64,000 nt of DNA, taken from contig NZ_JTLD01000004.1 in NCBI RefSeq assembly GCF_000798815.1, positions 310,001 to 374,000 on the forward strand. The letters are read 5' to 3'. Source of the stretch: Alistipes sp. ZOR0009. GTDB taxonomy: Bacteria; Bacteroidota; Bacteroidia; Bacteroidales; ZOR0009. Made by a program: the position numbers and the translations under genes. Positions within the stretch are counted from its first letter, which is position 1; each line of letters starts with the position of its first letter. Below, one piece after another: positions 63,138-64,000 of the stretch. The notes below the pieces were generated by a model that had not been told where the DNA came from, did not search any database, and was given only the letters and a program-made list of their open reading frames with translations.

Positions 63138-63174
63138 TTATTAACAACTTTAAAATAGTTATCAACAATTTAAA
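63138..63174. repeat. Two-unit direct repeat with a 21-base step, DnaA-box-like
   Basis: TTATTAACAACTTTAAA (63138-63154) and TTATCAACAATTTAAA (63159-63174) start 21 bases apart and differ by two substitutions and one indel. TTATCAACA is one base off the DnaA box TTATCCACA. Confidence 0.4.
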
Positions 63175-63262
63175 GGCGAAAACATTTACCTCCTCGTAAC
63201 ATTTTCGATAACTGACTTTTGCATAAAAAAACAAGGCAAAGAAAAAGTCAAATACATTATGC

Positions 63263-63270
63263 TATCTTTG
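63263..63270 (+). promoter_or_regulatory. Putative -7 box for the membrane protein at 63285
   Basis: TATCTTTG fits TAnnTTTG and lies 14 bases before the ATG, so the transcript would have almost no leader. No good -33 match. Confidence 0.4.
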
Positions 63271-63284
63271 CACAAATTTTTGAA

Positions 63285-63716
63285 ATGCCCCAACAGTACC
63301 CTAACCCGCATACTTTAAGATGGACTTTTGACCTTGTTGGAACACCGGCAAGGCTACTCCTAAATATGATTGGCTTTACAGTGGCAGGGCTAATTAGCAT
63401 AACCTACCCTACCTACAGCTGGCTTATTCTGCTCTTTTGTGGAGCCTTAATCCCCAGCATCTTCAGCTACTGCTTGCTAAACTTACTGCTAGGCTTTGCC
63501 GAGCGATTCGATTTGACCCAAGCATCCATGCTAAATCCATTAAAAATGAAGCTAATGCTGGTTTTGGATGTAATGCTTCTCTTTGCATTTATACTCCTCA
63601 TCATCTACGACGTTTGGTCTTCTCCCATTTTTAAGGTTATAGCATGCCCCATAATACCATCTGTACAACTTTTATGCTTGCGAGCAATGATTTTTTTCAA
63701 CCATAAAGAACAATAG
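63285..63716 (+). CDS. Small integral membrane protein of unknown function
   Basis: 143 residues from the ATG at 63285; the frame upstream to 63219 passes the -7 box and is not used. Four hydrophobic segments at about 22-42, 44-70, 89-108 and 112-135, for example 'LLLNMIGFTVAGLISITY' and 'LMLVLDVMLLFAFILLIIY'. Short cytoplasmic or periplasmic ends and no charged motif. No family recognised. Confidence 0.55.
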   Translation: MPQQYPNPHTLRWTFDLVGTPARLLLNMIGFTVAGLISITYPTYSWLILLFCGALIPSIFSYCLLNLLLGFAERFDLTQASMLNPLKMKLMLVLDVMLLFAFILLIIYDVWSSPIFKVIACPIIPSVQLLCLRAMIFFNHKEQ

Positions 63717-63845
63717 TCGTCCAATCAATTAAAGAAAAAGAACCTGAATGGGCAAAATCTTGTTTTTTTTTCGTTAATTTATATTGATAAATAGGCTAAG
63801 AAAAAAATGTAATTTTTTACAGTAGCCTTCGGACGTTTTTTTAAA

Positions 63846-63853
63846 TAATTTTG
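63846..63853 (+). promoter_or_regulatory. Putative -7 box for the HU/SPOR protein gene
   Basis: TAATTTTG fits TAnnTTTG, 15 bases before the GTG at 63868. Confidence 0.4.
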
Positions 63854-63867
63854 TAAAAAAATTTCCC

Positions 63868-64000
63868 GTGAATATTAGCCATTACATACAAGAGTTGCTC
63901 TTTTCAAAGCAGCAGGTAGCGCTACCTAATATTGGCACCTTCGAATTTGTTAGCAAACCAGCGCATATCGATAGTGCTACAGGAACAATTACGCCACCCT
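63868..64000 (+). CDS. HU-CCDC81-like N-terminal domain of a SPOR-type protein (cut by window edge)
   Basis: GTG start at 63868 and an open frame to the right edge (44 codons). It reads 'NISHYIQELLFSKQQVALPN' and continues 'IGTFEFVSKPAHIDSATGTI'. This is the start of the bacterial HU-like CCDC81 domain found at the N-terminus of Bacteroidota proteins that usually end in a SPOR peptidoglycan-binding domain. The rest is outside the window, so the SPOR domain is inferred from the family. Confidence 0.75.
   Translation, partial: MNISHYIQELLFSKQQVALPNIGTFEFVSKPAHIDSATGTITPP

Overview
The window is chromosomal DNA of a Bacteroidota bacterium, most likely an anaerobe of the order Bacteroidales. Four kinds of evidence point there. 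There are type IX secretion and gliding-type genes (gldH, sprA, porW/sprE and a secreted peptidase with a C-terminal sorting domain). Conserved Bacteroidota gene groups are present: holB-PSP1-gldH-trmB, rimP-nusA-infB, ruvA/sprA/gcvH, mrp-nifU and tsaE-ald. A GH97 enzyme and a MalQ with starch-binding modules fit the phylum. Many starts are preceded by the Bacteroidota -7 box TAnnTTTG. An oxygen-sensitive glycyl-radical enzyme argues for an anaerobic life. The species cannot be named from what is visible.

Layout. 1-6.1 kb: a truncated M48 metallopeptidase, then an accessory run of four poorly characterised genes (DUF4261, zinc-ribbon, STM3941-like, DUF6630-like), and a helical protein with a C-terminal beta-sandwich. 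6.2-12.1 kb (minus strand): an RluA-type pseudouridine synthase, then the operon holB, PSP1/RicT-like, gldH, trmB, ended by a terminator. 12.4-19.7 kb: a PagL-like lipid A deacylase, an LD-carboxypeptidase, and divergent malQ and glgB for glycogen/maltodextrin metabolism. 19.8-26.6 kb: rimP-nusA-infB behind a promoter and a terminator-like leader hairpin, then a GHL10 glycosidase-like lipoprotein or secreted protein. 26.6-31.9 kb: a 1.07-kb non-coding stretch with a degenerate 21-nt array, a paralogue of the 5.1-6.1 kb protein, and a small stress/detoxification-like group (GyrI-like, DUF3795, YafY regulator, SRPBCC, VOC). 32-40.4 kb: cysS, rnr, a GH97 glycosidase and a large membrane protein of the Gcr 'site-specific recombinase' family. 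40.7-45.1 kb: an activating enzyme and a glycyl-radical dehydratase matching trans-4-hydroxyproline dehydratase (HypD), followed by 1.1 kb of non-coding DNA with a near-perfect 21-bp tandem array and a cluster of hairpins. 45.1-55.7 kb: gcvH, the giant sprA, ruvA and a type IX-secreted trypsin-like peptidase. 55.9-64 kb: mrp, nifU-like, porW/sprE, tsaE, alanine dehydrogenase, a TonB-like protein, two small unknowns and the start of an HU/SPOR protein.

How it fits together. The window is mostly core genome: translation and tRNA modification, Fe-S assembly, DNA replication and repair, glycogen handling, and cell envelope with type IX secretion. Amino-acid use appears through hydroxyproline dehydration, the glycine cleavage H protein and alanine dehydrogenase.

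The least ordinary features are non-coding. Two intergenic arrays with the same 21-nt period but different sequence lie at 26.9-27.2 kb and 44.3-44.5 kb. A hairpin-rich stretch lies at 44.66-45.0 kb. Candidate leader structures precede rimP and the HypD operon. No tRNA, rRNA, CRISPR array, insertion sequence or prophage was recognised.
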